From Craspedostauros australis (Eukaryota > Bacillariophyta > Bacillariophyceae > Mastogloiales > Achnanthaceae): a stretch of 64,000 bases of DNA. Position 1 is the first letter of the stretch. Every line of letters begins with the position of its first letter. Positions 29,697 to 40,876 of the stretch are shown piece after piece. The translations under genes and the position numbers were made by a program. Location: NCBI GenBank assembly GCA_026770025.1, contig JAMXDE010000010.1, positions 1,798,001 through 1,862,000 on the forward strand. Reading direction: 5' to 3'. The notes under the pieces were generated by a model that saw only the letters and a program-made list of their open reading frames with translations, did not search any database and was not told the DNA's origin.

Positions 29697-32498
29697 TTAG
29701 GCATCATGCTCGCTGTTGTTGTTGCTGCTGTTGTTTTCGTTGTCGCTTCCGTTGTTGTCGCTTCCGTTGTTGGCCGTTTCGCCGATCTTGTCTGGCTTTC
29801 CGACGTCGTCGTCGTCGTCGTCACCATGCTCCGACGCGGAGCTGAATGGCTTGGGTCCGAAGACGGCCAGCAGAACCGGAAGGAAGATGAGACCGTGGCT
29901 GATGCCCAAGATGACGGTGAGGGCAAGTTGGCGCGATAGGGTCACGAAGACGTACGAGGATGAGAACAGAAGGACGACGACGGCGAGGAAGGTGGAGATG
30001 GCACCGCTGAGGACGGCGGCTCCGATGTCCGTCAAGGCCTCGAGGGCGCGGGCGTTCTTGTCGTCGCCACCCTTCACCATGAAGCAATGTCCGACGTGGG
30101 CGCTGTAATCGACGGAAAGGCCGACGGCCAGCACGATGTTGATCACGCTGACGGAGTCGATGACGATGCCGAAGGCGAACATGAAGCCGAGAATCTCGAC
30201 GATGCAGAAGGCGACGTTGATCGTGATGAGGATGGAAGTGACAGGACTGGCGACGGTCAGGAAGACAATGACGCCGACGGAGGCGATGGCCAAACCGACG
30301 TTGAGGAAGAGCTCACGACGGATGATCTTGAAGCCTTCGATGGTGAGGAACTTGCTGCTGTATGGCGTGGCGGGTGGGAGGTCGTCCCAGCTGTCGACGA
30401 GGGTGCGCGTGTCGTCCATGGCCTCGATCTGGCGCTCGGCATCATCGATGACTTCGCCGCGCAGCTTCTTGACGAGGCGGACGTACTCGAGTTCCACCTT
30501 GACGGCCTGCAGCTTTCCGTCATCCGACAAGGACACATCGGGGGCGTACTGGGAACCATCCGATCCACGGGCAACGTAGGCGTCGAGCACAGTGACGAAG
30601 TCCGCCTCTGTCGTTGGCCAGTTGTCGTCACCGAGGGTGATGTTGGCAGCGGGGCCGGTGCTTCCGTTGGCTGTGAGGTAGTCTCTCAAGCCCTTCATGA
30701 CATTCTTGTAAACCTCGTTGGAAATTGGCTCAGCGATGTATGGCGACTTTTCGGAGAGGCCGGAGACACGGGTCTCGAGGTTGGCGAGCTCGACACGCGA
30801 TGCGTAGATCTGGGCAGAATCCTCAAAGACGATCTCCAAGGCGATGCCTTGTGATGGAAAGTAGTCGTCGGTGGCTTCGAAGTAGTCGTTGAGGTAGCTG
30901 TCGGCCGGGATGAAGCTGCGCTGCGAATCTTCGACGGAGAGGTTGAGGGCACCGTAGACGCCGAAACCGAAGAGACCGAGGAACACGACGAAGACGACGG
31001 CCTTTCCGACGCCGGACAGGATGGCGGGTGCGTGGTAGTTGCGGAAGTAACGCGACATGAAGTCCTCCTTGAAGGCATCGCCCTCGTCTTCCTCCAGATC
31101 CTGCTTGCGGGTGAGGCAGCACAGACACTCGCGGCGGTTGTCACGCTGACGACGTTCGTCGAGGACGAGGCAGGCGGTGAAGAATGTGGAGGCGAAGAGC
31201 CAGAGGAAGAAGATGCAGATGGCGGCGTAGGCGCAGAAACTTGCGAGGGCCGGCAGGGCGGATGATGAGGAGATGGCGAAGGCGACGAGATCGGTGGCAG
31301 ATGTGACCGTGATGGAAGCTCCGGAGCGCGCCAAGGCGCGCGCAGAACGGACTGCCAAGATCTCATTGGTTTCGGACGATCGGGATGTCTTGCGCTCGCG
31401 GTTGAAGGCGTTGACGATGACGAAGGCGTCATCGACACCGATACCCAGGAGGATGAATGGCAGGAGGGAGTGGACCGGACCGAAGAAGAGACCGACGAGA
31501 GAAGAAAGACCGAATCCGGCAGCCGTACTCAAACCGACGGTGACGAGGGCACCGAGGGACATGGTCCAACGCGAGCCTGTTCCGCACTTGAGGTTTCCGA
31601 GGTTGGCGCCGAGGAAGAGGAAGGCGATGACGTAGGAGATCTGCACGAGGGCGAGATCACCAGAGATGGCACCTCCGAATTCATCACCAAAACTGCGCCC
31701 GGCAAAGTAATCGACCTGGATGGTATCGTAGTCCTTGACGGATTCCGCACCCTCGAGGAAGACCTGCTCCTCCCAACCCTCGTTGATTGGATCCATCTCA
31801 TCTCCGTCCTTGACGATGACACGGGATTCCAGGAAGTAGGCCAGGGTGAAGGCCTCGGCCTCCTGAATGTTACCATCGGCATCGAAGACCGGGTTTCCGA
31901 GCACGGCGGAGATCTCGTCCTTCGATCCGTATCCTTGCAGCGTCTGGAGGATGTTGTCATCGGCCTCGAGGGTCTCCATGTCGTAGTTCCATTGCTTGAG
32001 GATGCTGGAAACAAGGCAGCCGCAGATTCCGTCGAACTTGGACGCGCAGCTTCCGCCAGCCTTGACGCAGAGCTCGGTGTAGGTGTAGAGCTTGTCGTCG
32101 CCTTCCGCATGCTCGGCATCGCTGTCCGTAATCTCGGCAACCTCGGTCTCGATGAAGGTATGCAGCTTCATGGCCTCCACGAGTCGCTCCTTGGTGAGGA
32201 CGTTGGCGCCGTCGCCCTTGGGCTGTACGATGATGCTGTTGAAGCGCGACGTGCTGGCGTAGTAGGACTCGTAGAGGTCCGTCTCGGACTCCGCCGTGGT
32301 GTCCTGCGGCACCCAGAGCTTCTCGCCTCGGTTCTCAGTCTCCCACGTGGCGAATCCGCCACCCATGAGGACTGTCAGGAGGATGGCAAGCGCGATAGTC
32401 TTGCGCGGCGCATTGCCGACGAAGGTTCCGATCGAGTAGAACGTGGCGCTGATTGCGCCCTCGATGCGATCGCCGAAGGCTTCGATGCAGCTTGCCAT
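29697..32498 (-). CDS. Patched/NPC1-like RND-type membrane protein with sterol-sensing domain
   Basis: A single exon of 933 residues. The order is that of the Patched/NPC1/Dispatched group of the RND superfamily: a first membrane helix (about 35-52), a soluble loop of about 220 residues, a cluster of five to six helices forming the sterol-sensing domain (about 270-450), a helix near 500, a second soluble loop, and a second helix cluster (about 705-870). Key RND signatures are GIGVDDAFVIVNAF (about 351-364), with the membrane-buried Asp pair, and AVGLSVDYSAHVGHC (about 790). These proteins use an ion gradient to move lipids or sterols; the substrate here is unknown. The tail after residue 880 is Asp/Asn/Ser-rich. 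The frame is intact, which argues against general sequencing errors in this assembly. Confidence 0.93.
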   Translation of the reverse strand: MASCIEAFGDRIEGAISATFYSIGTFVGNAPRKTIALAILLTVLMGGGFATWETENRGEKLWVPQDTTAESETDLYESYYASTSRFNSIIVQPKGDGANVLTKERLVEAMKLHTFIETEVAEITDSDAEHAEGDDKLYTYTELCVKAGGSCASKFDGICGCLVSSILKQWNYDMETLEADDNILQTLQGYGSKDEISAVLGNPVFDADGNIQEAEAFTLAYFLESRVIVKDGDEMDPINEGWEEQVFLEGAESVKDYDTIQVDYFAGRSFGDEFGGAISGDLALVQISYVIAFLFLGANLGNLKCGTGSRWTMSLGALVTVGLSTAAGFGLSSLVGLFFGPVHSLLPFILLGIGVDDAFVIVNAFNRERKTSRSSETNEILAVRSARALARSGASITVTSATDLVAFAISSSSALPALASFCAYAAICIFFLWLFASTFFTACLVLDERRQRDNRRECLCCLTRKQDLEEDEGDAFKEDFMSRYFRNYHAPAILSGVGKAVVFVVFLGLFGFGVYGALNLSVEDSQRSFIPADSYLNDYFEATDDYFPSQGIALEIVFEDSAQIYASRVELANLETRVSGLSEKSPYIAEPISNEVYKNVMKGLRDYLTANGSTGPAANITLGDDNWPTTEADFVTVLDAYVARGSDGSQYAPDVSLSDDGKLQAVKVELEYVRLVKKLRGEVIDDAERQIEAMDDTRTLVDSWDDLPPATPYSSKFLTIEGFKIIRRELFLNVGLAIASVGVIVFLTVASPVTSILITINVAFCIVEILGFMFAFGIVIDSVSVINIVLAVGLSVDYSAHVGHCFMVKGGDDKNARALEALTDIGAAVLSGAISTFLAVVVLLFSSSYVFVTLSRQLALTVILGISHGLIFLPVLLAVFGPKPFSSASEHGDDDDDDVGKPDKIGETANNGSDNNGSDNENNSSNNNSEHDA

Positions 32499-34647
32499 GG
32501 TGGTGTCGTTTGATATGTTGTGTTGTGATGTATGTAGTGTTATGCTGTGTTGTGCTGTATGTAGTGTGGTGCGGTGCAGGGTGATACGCTCTCAGCTGTG
32601 CTATTACACGCCGTCTTTTGTATCAATTGTGATGCTTTGATGGAATGCTGTGATTGCGTTGTTGTTTGTGGTGGTTGCCTTTCAATGAGTTCAAAGACAG
32701 GTTTTATGAGCTGACGGAGAAGTTTGCTGACCTGTCCGTGGATGGATGGAACGCAATGCAATGCACAATGATGCTATGTGGGGTGATGCAATGTCCAGCG
32801 ATCGTACGAAGTTGCTCTGCGAAGGGTTCGTAGATGGCTTGCGCTGACTTCGGATGGCACGGATGTGATTCAGAAGGCGGAAACGTCCGGCAACAGGGAC
32901 AAGCCAACAACCAACAGTCAACAGTCAACAGAACCGGTGAAGCGATGTGCGTGGTGGTGGTTGTTGTTGTTTGATGTGTATCGCGATGCGAGACAAGAAG
33001 GACGAGAGGCGTCGGGAAAGAAAATAAAGTCAGTGACGATCGTGTTGGAGCAGAGTGTTCCAAACTTAGCGGCGCTGTGGTCCACGATCTCGGCAAGCCT
33101 CAACCGTCTACGTATGTACTCAGAACGTATGCTACAATGGGTTGTGGTTGGTGCCGCGAACGCGCCTGAAGATCCGCGAATTCGAAATACAGGCACCTCG
33201 TTGATTTTAGCGGTGCGTGTGTGTGATGTGTGATGTGTGATGTGGTGAGTTGTCGAATGGCTGGCTCGCGTCCCAACGCCTCAAGTGACCCGCATTGTTT
33301 GAGCATTTTGCTTTCCTGTTGCTGACGCATCAGCTATGACTTGGCGTCATCGTCGCGGTTGTTCTTGACGCGATAAGTACGAAAGTATGGTAGTTGTGCC
33401 TGCGCAGTTCACTAAGTATCAAATGTCTGATTAATGAGCCCAGAATGGGCTGACGTCATGCACCGTGTCCACAGTGTTGCACAAAGGCGCCTCCATCCCA
33501 CGTTGTCGAACAATCAAGAATTTGTTGCTATCTACTCTTCATCAGTACCTTGGTACCGCACCTTGGCGCAGTACCTTGGCGCAGTACCGTGGCGCAGTAC
33601 CTATTTACGAGGACGAGTGCTATGGAGTGAGGGTCTGGGGCAGGTTCGGGTATCGACTGAATTCATTGTTGTTCTCAAACATGTCCAGACTTGTCTCCGC
33701 CACCCACAGACACGTTGGCCATCAGTGTTCAGCATCAGGTATGACGCAGCCAAACATCGAGGACATCCAAGATTGCAACAAGAACCGCCAAAATCGATTG
33801 CACGCCACAAATGAATCCTCCAGAACAACCGTCTCTGATCAATCTTGATGTGTTCCGAGCAACATCGAACGCCATTCTCTGGAGAGAGAGCATGTTTCTC
33901 ACCATCTCTCGAGAAGATTTCTGTGGAACCTCATCTTGCTTCCATGGGTGATTGCATCCGCCTGTGTGCTAGCACTTTGCTCGTGAAGACATTCATCGCA
34001 TTCTCAACAAGATCAGATGGCTTTCCCCCCTTGTCCACGGCCTGTAGTCGACCCTCGGAAGGAGTGTATTCCTGCTGCTTCTTTGGTGATCCCGACACAA
34101 GGCATGCCGAGCAACATCATCTCTGTCAACTTCATGGATAGATGATGGTGAACATTCATTCTTTTGTGGAGTGTACGAGTCAGAGAGAGTTAGAGCGAGA
34201 GAGAGAGAAAGAGATGAGGCGACTGAGATCAATTCGATTGGGTTTTTTCCTGTCAATCATATATAATAATAAACCTATTATACCGCATATCTCAATACTA
34301 AATGAACAAGAACACACTTCAACAAATACCATGATACATGGAAGGACACGCTAATTTGCAGCAAGAAAAGAAATGTCCTCGACTCCATCGACCAACGCAG
34401 AACTCTCGATTCTTCGGACTAACGTCACACCCATCAACAAGCGCCAACCAAAACACCAACTAATCGACACATCAACACATCAACCCAATCTCAGAGACGC
34501 GCAAAACAACAAACAGTCTTTCGAGCGCTTGTTGCATCCACCGTATTACTCTCCCATACTCTACTCAGAGTACAAGCATCTGCACATCCCATCAGATTAT
34601 CGCAGTAAGCATTATCCTACCAAATTACGACATACCCGTACGAGACG
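32499..34647. other. Shared upstream region of two divergent genes
   Basis: About 2.1 kb between the Patched-like gene (-) and the MDP1 fusion gene (+), so both promoters lie here. It contains a TGTAGTGT/TGTTGTGATG-rich repeat patch (32511-32580), a TGTGATG repeat (33210-33246) and a 13-base tandem repeat (33545-33602). No convincing ORF. Confidence 0.5.
33545..33602 (+). repeat. Short tandem repeat, 13-base unit
   Basis: The unit GTACCTTGGCGCA occurs about three times in direct tandem with one substitution (GTACCGTGGCGCA), preceded by a diverged copy. It lies in the divergent promoter region. Confidence 0.75.
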
Positions 34648-36357
34648 ATGGTGCGATTGACGCGACCAACTCCCTCCAAGAACATTTGGCGATCATCCAT
34701 CTCGGTGCTGGCATCTTCCCTGTTGCTTTGTGGCCAGGGCAGGATCACAACAACCACAGGCACGTTTGGGGCGGTGGCTGCATTCACACCCAACACTCCC
34801 AGCAACATGGACGTCGTGACCAATGCCAACAAGAAGATACGCAATGGAAATCGTCATCGTCATCAATCGAAGCAAAGAAACGCTGCACGATCAGCGCTAT
34901 CCGTTTCGGCAGATGACTTTCAAGCTGACGACGGTCGGTCACCACTCCGCGATCCACCCAAATTGATCGTCTTTGATTTGGACAACACGTTGTGGACGCC
35001 GGAGCTCTACCAGCTGCGACGATTGGATCGCGCCGGGAAAACGCCGCTCGCCAACAAGGACGTGTCGTTGTTTCCAGGTTCCAGATCCGTTCTGAAACGC
35101 ATCGAAGACGGGGAATTCGGCGATGCCACCCGATTCGGCGTCGCCTCCCGCACCAGCAAGGGTGAATGGGCCAACGATTTGCTGGATCAGTTCCAAATTC
35201 GCAAGAACTTTCCGTACATCGAGATCTTCCCGTCCAACAAGCGCAAGCATTTTGCGAATATTGCCGCGCAAAGCGGCATCGGGTATCACGAGATGCTGTT
35301 CTTCGACGATGCTCGTGGCGGCAGGTATGGCAACTGCGAACCCATCTCGGAACTGGGCGTCCTGTGCGTGCATTGCGCGTCGGGCATTGACAAGGAGAAC
35401 GTCTTCGATCGGGCCTTGCAGTACTACCAGAAGGGTTGGGACGGTGCTCCTAACACTATCATCGAATGGGACGGCAGCGTTACCAACACGGCGGCTGCCG
35501 CCTCCACGGCTGTCGACACCTCGGCACGCCAAGAGGGCACCGTCAAGACGATCAACTACGACAAACGGTACGGGTTCATCAACTACGGCGACCGCAACAC
35601 AAAGGACTTGTTCTTCCATTTCAGTGCCCTGCCCAGCTCCATGGCGGATTTCATCCAAGAGGGCGACTCAATCTCCTTCGGAATCGGCCGCGACGGCAAG
35701 ACCGGCAAGTCGCGTGCCACAGATATCCAGGCATCTGGCACGCAAAACAGCAACATGAACAATGGCAATGACGATGGCAATGATTCTGGCGACAAAATCA
35801 CCGTGCGCGCGTTCTCCATGAACCTGCCATTCGCCGCGCTGTTGGCGAGCGAATGCAAGACGCTGGAAACGCGCAACGGCACCATGTTCGTGCCGTACCC
35901 CGAGGGCACCTTCATGCTGCTGCATGTCGGCCAGCGCATTTATCCCGACGGTGGCAAGCACATGGACATTCTGCGCGGCGGCGGCATGGACGATGCCGAA
36001 ATCGAGCGGCTCAAATCCCTGCCGAAGGGCTTCCGCAAGGGCAACATCGTCGCCATCTGTGAATTGGGCAAGACGTACGAGACGACCGAGGAGGAACGCA
36101 ACGTTCCCGATTTCCAACGCAAGGTGGGTGCGTACGGCAGCGACAGTGGACGTATCGTGACGGAAATCAAGCGCGCGGCGTATTTGAAGCGTCCCATAAA
36201 CCAGTCGGGCAATCGCGGCGTGTTCAAAGCGAAGATCGATCCCTCCGTGCTTCCGGACGGGTGGCTGGAGGACATGCAGAAGCAGCAACCCGGCAACGTG
36301 GAGGACAGCGGCAGCAATGTCGATGGCAAGACCATGGTGTATTCCATCTCGGGCTGA
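34648..36357 (+). CDS. Plastid-targeted MDP1-type phosphatase / cold-shock / ASCH-like fusion
   Basis: A single exon of 569 residues in three parts. The N-terminus has a hydrophobic stretch and an AAFTP junction near residue 46, like the ASAFAP motif that directs diatom precursors through the plastid membranes. Residues about 103-265 match magnesium-dependent phosphatase 1 of the HAD superfamily: FDLDNTLW with the two Asp (about 107-113), ASRTSK, and FFDDARGGRYGN. MDP1 is thought to act on protein-tyrosine or glycated protein/sugar phosphates. Residues about 294-360 form a cold-shock domain with RNP-like YGFINY and LFFHFS for nucleic-acid binding. Residues about 386-535 resemble an ASCH/PUA-like RNA-binding fold (RAFSMNLPFAALL, LLHVGQRIYPDG, ICELGKTYET). 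HAD plus two nucleic-acid-binding modules suggests an enzyme acting on RNA or on an RNA-bound protein. That role is inference. Confidence 0.85.
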   Translation: MVRLTRPTPSKNIWRSSISVLASSLLLCGQGRITTTTGTFGAVAAFTPNTPSNMDVVTNANKKIRNGNRHRHQSKQRNAARSALSVSADDFQADDGRSPLRDPPKLIVFDLDNTLWTPELYQLRRLDRAGKTPLANKDVSLFPGSRSVLKRIEDGEFGDATRFGVASRTSKGEWANDLLDQFQIRKNFPYIEIFPSNKRKHFANIAAQSGIGYHEMLFFDDARGGRYGNCEPISELGVLCVHCASGIDKENVFDRALQYYQKGWDGAPNTIIEWDGSVTNTAAAASTAVDTSARQEGTVKTINYDKRYGFINYGDRNTKDLFFHFSALPSSMADFIQEGDSISFGIGRDGKTGKSRATDIQASGTQNSNMNNGNDDGNDSGDKITVRAFSMNLPFAALLASECKTLETRNGTMFVPYPEGTFMLLHVGQRIYPDGGKHMDILRGGGMDDAEIERLKSLPKGFRKGNIVAICELGKTYETTEEERNVPDFQRKVGAYGSDSGRIVTEIKRAAYLKRPINQSGNRGVFKAKIDPSVLPDGWLEDMQKQQPGNVEDSGSNVDGKTMVYSISG

Positions 36358-38016
36358 TGCAACGCATTGAATTGGATGCAGCGTCTTCAACTCTCTCTTG
36401 CATACGAATGGCAGAACGCAAACGCCGACAAGAACAAGAACAATTCAAACATTTAAAAAAGAACAAATAGCAAGTAACCGATACATGAAATGGCCGTGAA
36501 GGAGAAGACAGAACGTGTTGTCTGTTTACGTGGATGGGTGGATAGATGGATGGATGGATGGATGGATGGATGGATTCATCGATGATTCATCGACATCGTC
36601 GCGATGCTCTTCTTCCCACCTTGGGCAACCAAAATGACGGAACGCAATTGCGCACGCATGGTTTGTACCGCCCGCTGCCGTCGCCGCAGGCCCAGCGTCT
36701 TTTTGTTTGGCTCTGGAGCACATGGCGAGATGTGACGATGGATGGTGATGACGTGACGACAAGGCTCGATGACGTGATGATGACGACACATCGTGGAGAG
36801 ATTCCCTTTTCGCATCGCGAACCATGTGTGTGCGAAGAACAAAAGCAGCATTTGTCATTTTGATCTGTTGATCCGTGTTGCTGTTCCATCGGTGTTCCCT
36901 CCATGTCAAACTTCGAAATGGGTGTTGCCAGTTGGTTGACTGGTGGGGAATGATTGCGGCGGTGTCAATTTTGATGGGCGTGACGGTGGTGGTCTGTTTG
37001 GTGTTCGACGAGAGTTCTCATTCGAAACACTGGACTGCGCGCGAATTCGTGTTTTGGAGTGTGCTCCGTTGAAAACAGACACCAATGCGTCGGAAACTGC
37101 TTGAGTGGCGAACAGCAGGGTGTTGTTGGTGGCCGAGTCACGACAGAACACATCAGGCATGTCGTCATCAGATGTTCTGATTGGACGTTAGTTTGTTCCG
37201 TGAGAAAGTTCTGACCAATGAGGGAATTGTTGCTGACGTAACATCCACGACTTGCGAGAAAGACACCAGTTGGCAGAAGATGATGTGGCCGGTGTCATTT
37301 TGGGAACAACACACGAAGCGCACCACCGCACATGATGCCAACGCAAAACACTCGAAAACGAAACAGCAACACAAGACCTGCAGAGTTGGCGCGCAGATGC
37401 GACACGTGAAACCGCCAACGAAGAATCAGAACACGGCCAAACGACAGAAAAACTCTGCCGTTGTTGTCGTGAACCAGAACCGTGGTTCGAATCAGCGCAT
37501 TCGCATCATCACGCCACGGGGCACCTGCCACGGAGTGCAAACACGACAACAGCTCACGCAAATGCAGCATTCAAACACCACCCACCAACTCATCATCACG
37601 GTCGGCAAACACACTTTTCCAGCGCAGTTCCAACATTCCAACCACGCAGAGAGAGAGTTCTGACCCACACAAACATCAGAACGGAACGAACACAAGCGAA
37701 GAACAACGCATGTGTCAACTGACACAAACACAAACAATCAGCGTCAACCTCGCATCAACCTCACATCACATTGCCGATTCCCTCCATTTGGCCAGGGCTT
37801 CTGTTCCATCGTCAAACTTCGCTTCCCATTTGCCATCAACGAAAGACATCTCACCAACCTCTCACAAATCACATCACCACACAAACTGAAACGCTCACTC
37901 AGCCCAATTCATCTCAGCTCAACTCACTCCGCAAGGCGAACTTCACGCACAACATCATAATCAAAGCATAATCACAGCATAATCGCAACATCATATTATA
38001 TCATAGCACAGGAACA
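36358..38016. other. Intergenic region
   Basis: About 1.7 kb. It has a (GGAT)n microsatellite at 36534-36576. An open frame of 160 codons at 37181-37663 (+) is Asn/Thr/Gln-rich with no motif and is probably accidental or leader sequence. From about 37500 the + strand is A/C-rich, as expected for a promoter and leader of the next gene. Confidence 0.45.
36534..36576 (+). repeat. (GGAT)n microsatellite
   Basis: About ten imperfect copies of GGAT in tandem, in the 3' flank of the MDP1 fusion gene. Confidence 0.9.
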
Positions 38017-39158
38017 ATGACGACAACGCAACCAACACAAATTCAGGTGTGTGCACTCTCACGCAGAGTCCTTTCAATGGAAGCACCATTGGAAGCCACA
38101 AGCCTGCAGCGATGACGAAATGACTCCAATACTCAATGTTAGCGCGCATCAACTGCAATCAACTGATCCATCCCCATCCTTCTCCTCCCCCCACACATTC
38201 ACAACTATTCCCACCTTCACACATACAGATCGTCCATGTCGAGGTCGAGGTCCCGCTCGCCATGGGCAGCAATCGCCAGACGAACGCCACAGTCGACATG
38301 ACCGCCAAGACCCTGCATCATCATCAGCATGCGGATGACCTGACCGCCGATACTGTTTCGCTCACCTCATCCGAACGAAGTGTCGACGGAACAAGCAGCG
38401 CTGCCTCCATTGCTCAGAATTCCCGGGCCGCCAACAATACCAAAGCGAAGAACGGCAACAAGCAGCAACAGAAGAAATTGCGCCAGAAGAACAAGCAGCA
38501 GAAACAGCAACAAGCACAGAACGGCAAGAACAGCAAGAAGGGCAAGAAGTACAACAAGCAGCGTCAGCAGGAGGCCAAGCTCAGCCAGGCGCAGAAGGAA
38601 AAGTACGTCGCCATCGACTGCGAGATGGTTGGAGTCGGGCCACGCGGCTACCAATCCATGCTCGCACGCGTCACCTGCATCGGCTGGGACGGTGCCGTCC
38701 TCATGGATGAATTCGTCCAGCCAACGCAGGAGGTCACCAACTACAGAACTTACATCAGCGGAATCACGGAGCAGGATCTCAAGCACGCCACCATGTCCAT
38801 CGAACAATGCCGCGAACAGGTCCTCTCCATCCTCGACGGCAAGATCCTGATCGGCCATGCCCTCAAGAATGACCTCAAGGTGCTTCAAATCCAGCATCCA
38901 TGGCACCAAACCCGCGACACCGGCAAGTACGAACAATTCATGAAGACACGCGACGGGGTGTTGTGGCCCCGCAAGTTGAAGGACCTTGCCAAAACTCGTC
39001 TGCAGCGCGAAATCCAGCTCGATGGACGTCCACATGACCCCTATGAGGATGCCAAGGCCGCCATGGATCTCTACCGTCTCGTCCGCATCAATTGGGAGCG
39101 CGCCATCTGTTACAAGCTGGAACGCACCAAGCAGATCAACACCAAGCATAACACGTGA
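38017..39158 (+). CDS. REXO4-like 3'-5' exonuclease (DEDDh family)
   Basis: The main exon carries an N-terminal Gln/Lys/Asn-rich basic stretch, probably a nucleolar signal, and then a DEDDh exonuclease domain: AIDCEMVGVG (first Asp-Glu), YRTYISGITEQDL, ILIGHALKNDLKVL (third Asp) and RPHDPYEDAKAAMDLY (His plus fourth Asp). This order matches Rex4/REXO4, an rRNA-processing nuclease. Two starts are possible. An ATG at 38262 has an excellent context. Alternatively, a 30-base first exon at 38017-38046 (MTTTQPTQIQ) joins 38229 across a 182-base GT-AG intron, in frame and without a stop. I give the longer model; the catalytic domain does not depend on the choice. The enzyme is likely nuclear or nucleolar. 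Confidence 0.88.
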
Positions 39159-40876
39159 ACATGCAATTGCGGCACATGATCATTTGATTTCAACAAACGC
39201 AGAGCGCACCATGCTCCACTCCGCTGCATTCGATGGCGAGCAGTCATCCACAGGGATGGACGAACCTCGACCACCAGCTTGCCATTCGGCTGCTGGATGC
39301 AGTCCGCGCCGGTTGCCGTTGTCAATTTCAACCAAGCTTGAACCGCAACTTGGATAATCGACACAGCAGCAATTGCTTCGACCACATGGCAAAGCACGCA
39401 TGCATGCTTGGATGGATGGAAGGATGGAAAGACACAAGTCCTCAGACGCATTGAACTGGATGACGTCGTCTCCTACTGCCCTATGTCAAGTGGCACATGC
39501 GAGGCGCACGCCAAGCAAAGCACGCACTGCGCAAAAACATTGCACAGGCAAGGCGACAGCAACAGCAGTTCCTGACTCTCTCGAGTCGGACTTGGAGCTC
39601 GCCAGCATTGCAGCGACAAGGAAGCAATCCATCCATCGCATGCATGCAGCTCCATGCAAAGGGATAGCCGACACATACCTGTCAGCAAACCACACAACAC
39701 ACTTACTCTCACGAGTAAGGCATAAAGTAACAATCATAGCACCAGCACAACGAACAAATTCAATCCATCCATTTCCTTCATGTTGTTCATACGCACATGT
39801 CGTCGCTTGCGGCGGGCGGACACGCGATGGCGCAATTCTGGCACGCGTTGGCTTGGGTCCAGAATCGCCATTTCCCGTGTGGCACGGTCATCGTTCTTGC
39901 TTTGATCATCTCCGCAGGCAGCACACCAAGAGAAATAGAGAGGACGTGCCCATCGCTTTTGCTGTCCCCAATTGCTCAGATTGTCCAAAGTCCTCGGTGG
40001 GGGTGCGGAGGGCGTTCCCATCAACATTTGAAAATGCGGACAACGTTCATCATCCATTCTTTCTCTCTAGCTTTTCTTGCATAGAATGGAAACTGCCAAT
40101 TGTCCACGTCATATTCATGACTCAAAAAGTATCCGCGATTGAAAAGCCAAATCGCACAACAAGCAATCCGCAAACGCAAACCAAGAGTGAGAGAGATCCA
40201 CGATGACGATGATGATGTCTCGGAACTGCCCCTCTGTCCGATTCATGCATTGGTCCATCCAAATTACTCCACTCTACTCCATTCTACTCTACTCCACTCT
40301 ACTCTACTCTGCCGACCATGCAATCAACCACCAAGGAGAGATCATGACGTGTGCAATCCACAAGCATCCATGTCAACGACCGAATGTTTCAGATATGAAT
40401 GCGCATGGCCAACCGATGGATCTCGCCGCTTGCTGTCGGCCTGGGTCTTGTCACACAAGTCATCCTGTATGCGAACGTCATTGGGATGCGCAAAAGTCTG
40501 AGAATGTGTGCGACCTCTGAAGAAGGAACTTCAACTTTCCGAAAATTTACACCGTAGAGCATTGGTATTGATCGCAGCCACATGAACGCACATACTCTAG
40601 TACTCGTGCCACATCATACTATGCGAGCACACATGCCCTCACAGCAAAGAGCCATCGCGATGTGTGCAGCAAGATGGATTCGTCTGCTCAGGTGCACTTG
40701 CGTTCTCATAAACCTGGCAACTGCGGACCCAAAACGCTGGCGAGAGGAAGAGCACGAATACCAAGGTCGCAGTGCATACATACAATACAATACTCGATCA
40801 AACCACAGCTTGAACCACGAGTCCATCATCAATAACAGCAGCAAGACCAGTAGGAAACCCAACACTATCTTCCACC
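39159..40876. other. Intergenic region with a weak long ORF
   Basis: About 1.7 kb between two + strand genes. An open frame at 39373-40206 (+) is long but starts without a good ATG, is His/Thr/Arg-rich and has no motif. An ACTCT/ACTCC repeat runs at 40264-40311. The promoter and leader of the alpha-kinase gene lie just before 40877. Confidence 0.45.
40264..40311 (+). repeat. Pentanucleotide ACTCT/ACTCC repeat
   Basis: About nine consecutive five-base units of the ACTCT, ACTCC or ATTCT type. Confidence 0.8.

Noticed and set aside
31470-32513. Open frame of 347 codons on the + strand
   Set aside because: It is antisense to the Patched-like gene and shows only the mirrored codon bias.
37478-37500. 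GGTTCGAATC, resembling a tRNA T-loop
   Set aside because: The flanking bases do not form a complete T-stem and no A-box or acceptor stem is present upstream.
37181-37663. Open frame of 160 codons on the + strand
   Set aside because: It is Asn/Thr/Gln/His-rich with no motif and lies in A/C-rich DNA that looks like promoter or leader.
39373-40206. Open frame of 277 codons on the + strand
   Set aside because: It lacks an ATG at its beginning, is His/Arg/Thr-rich, and has no domain or splice support.
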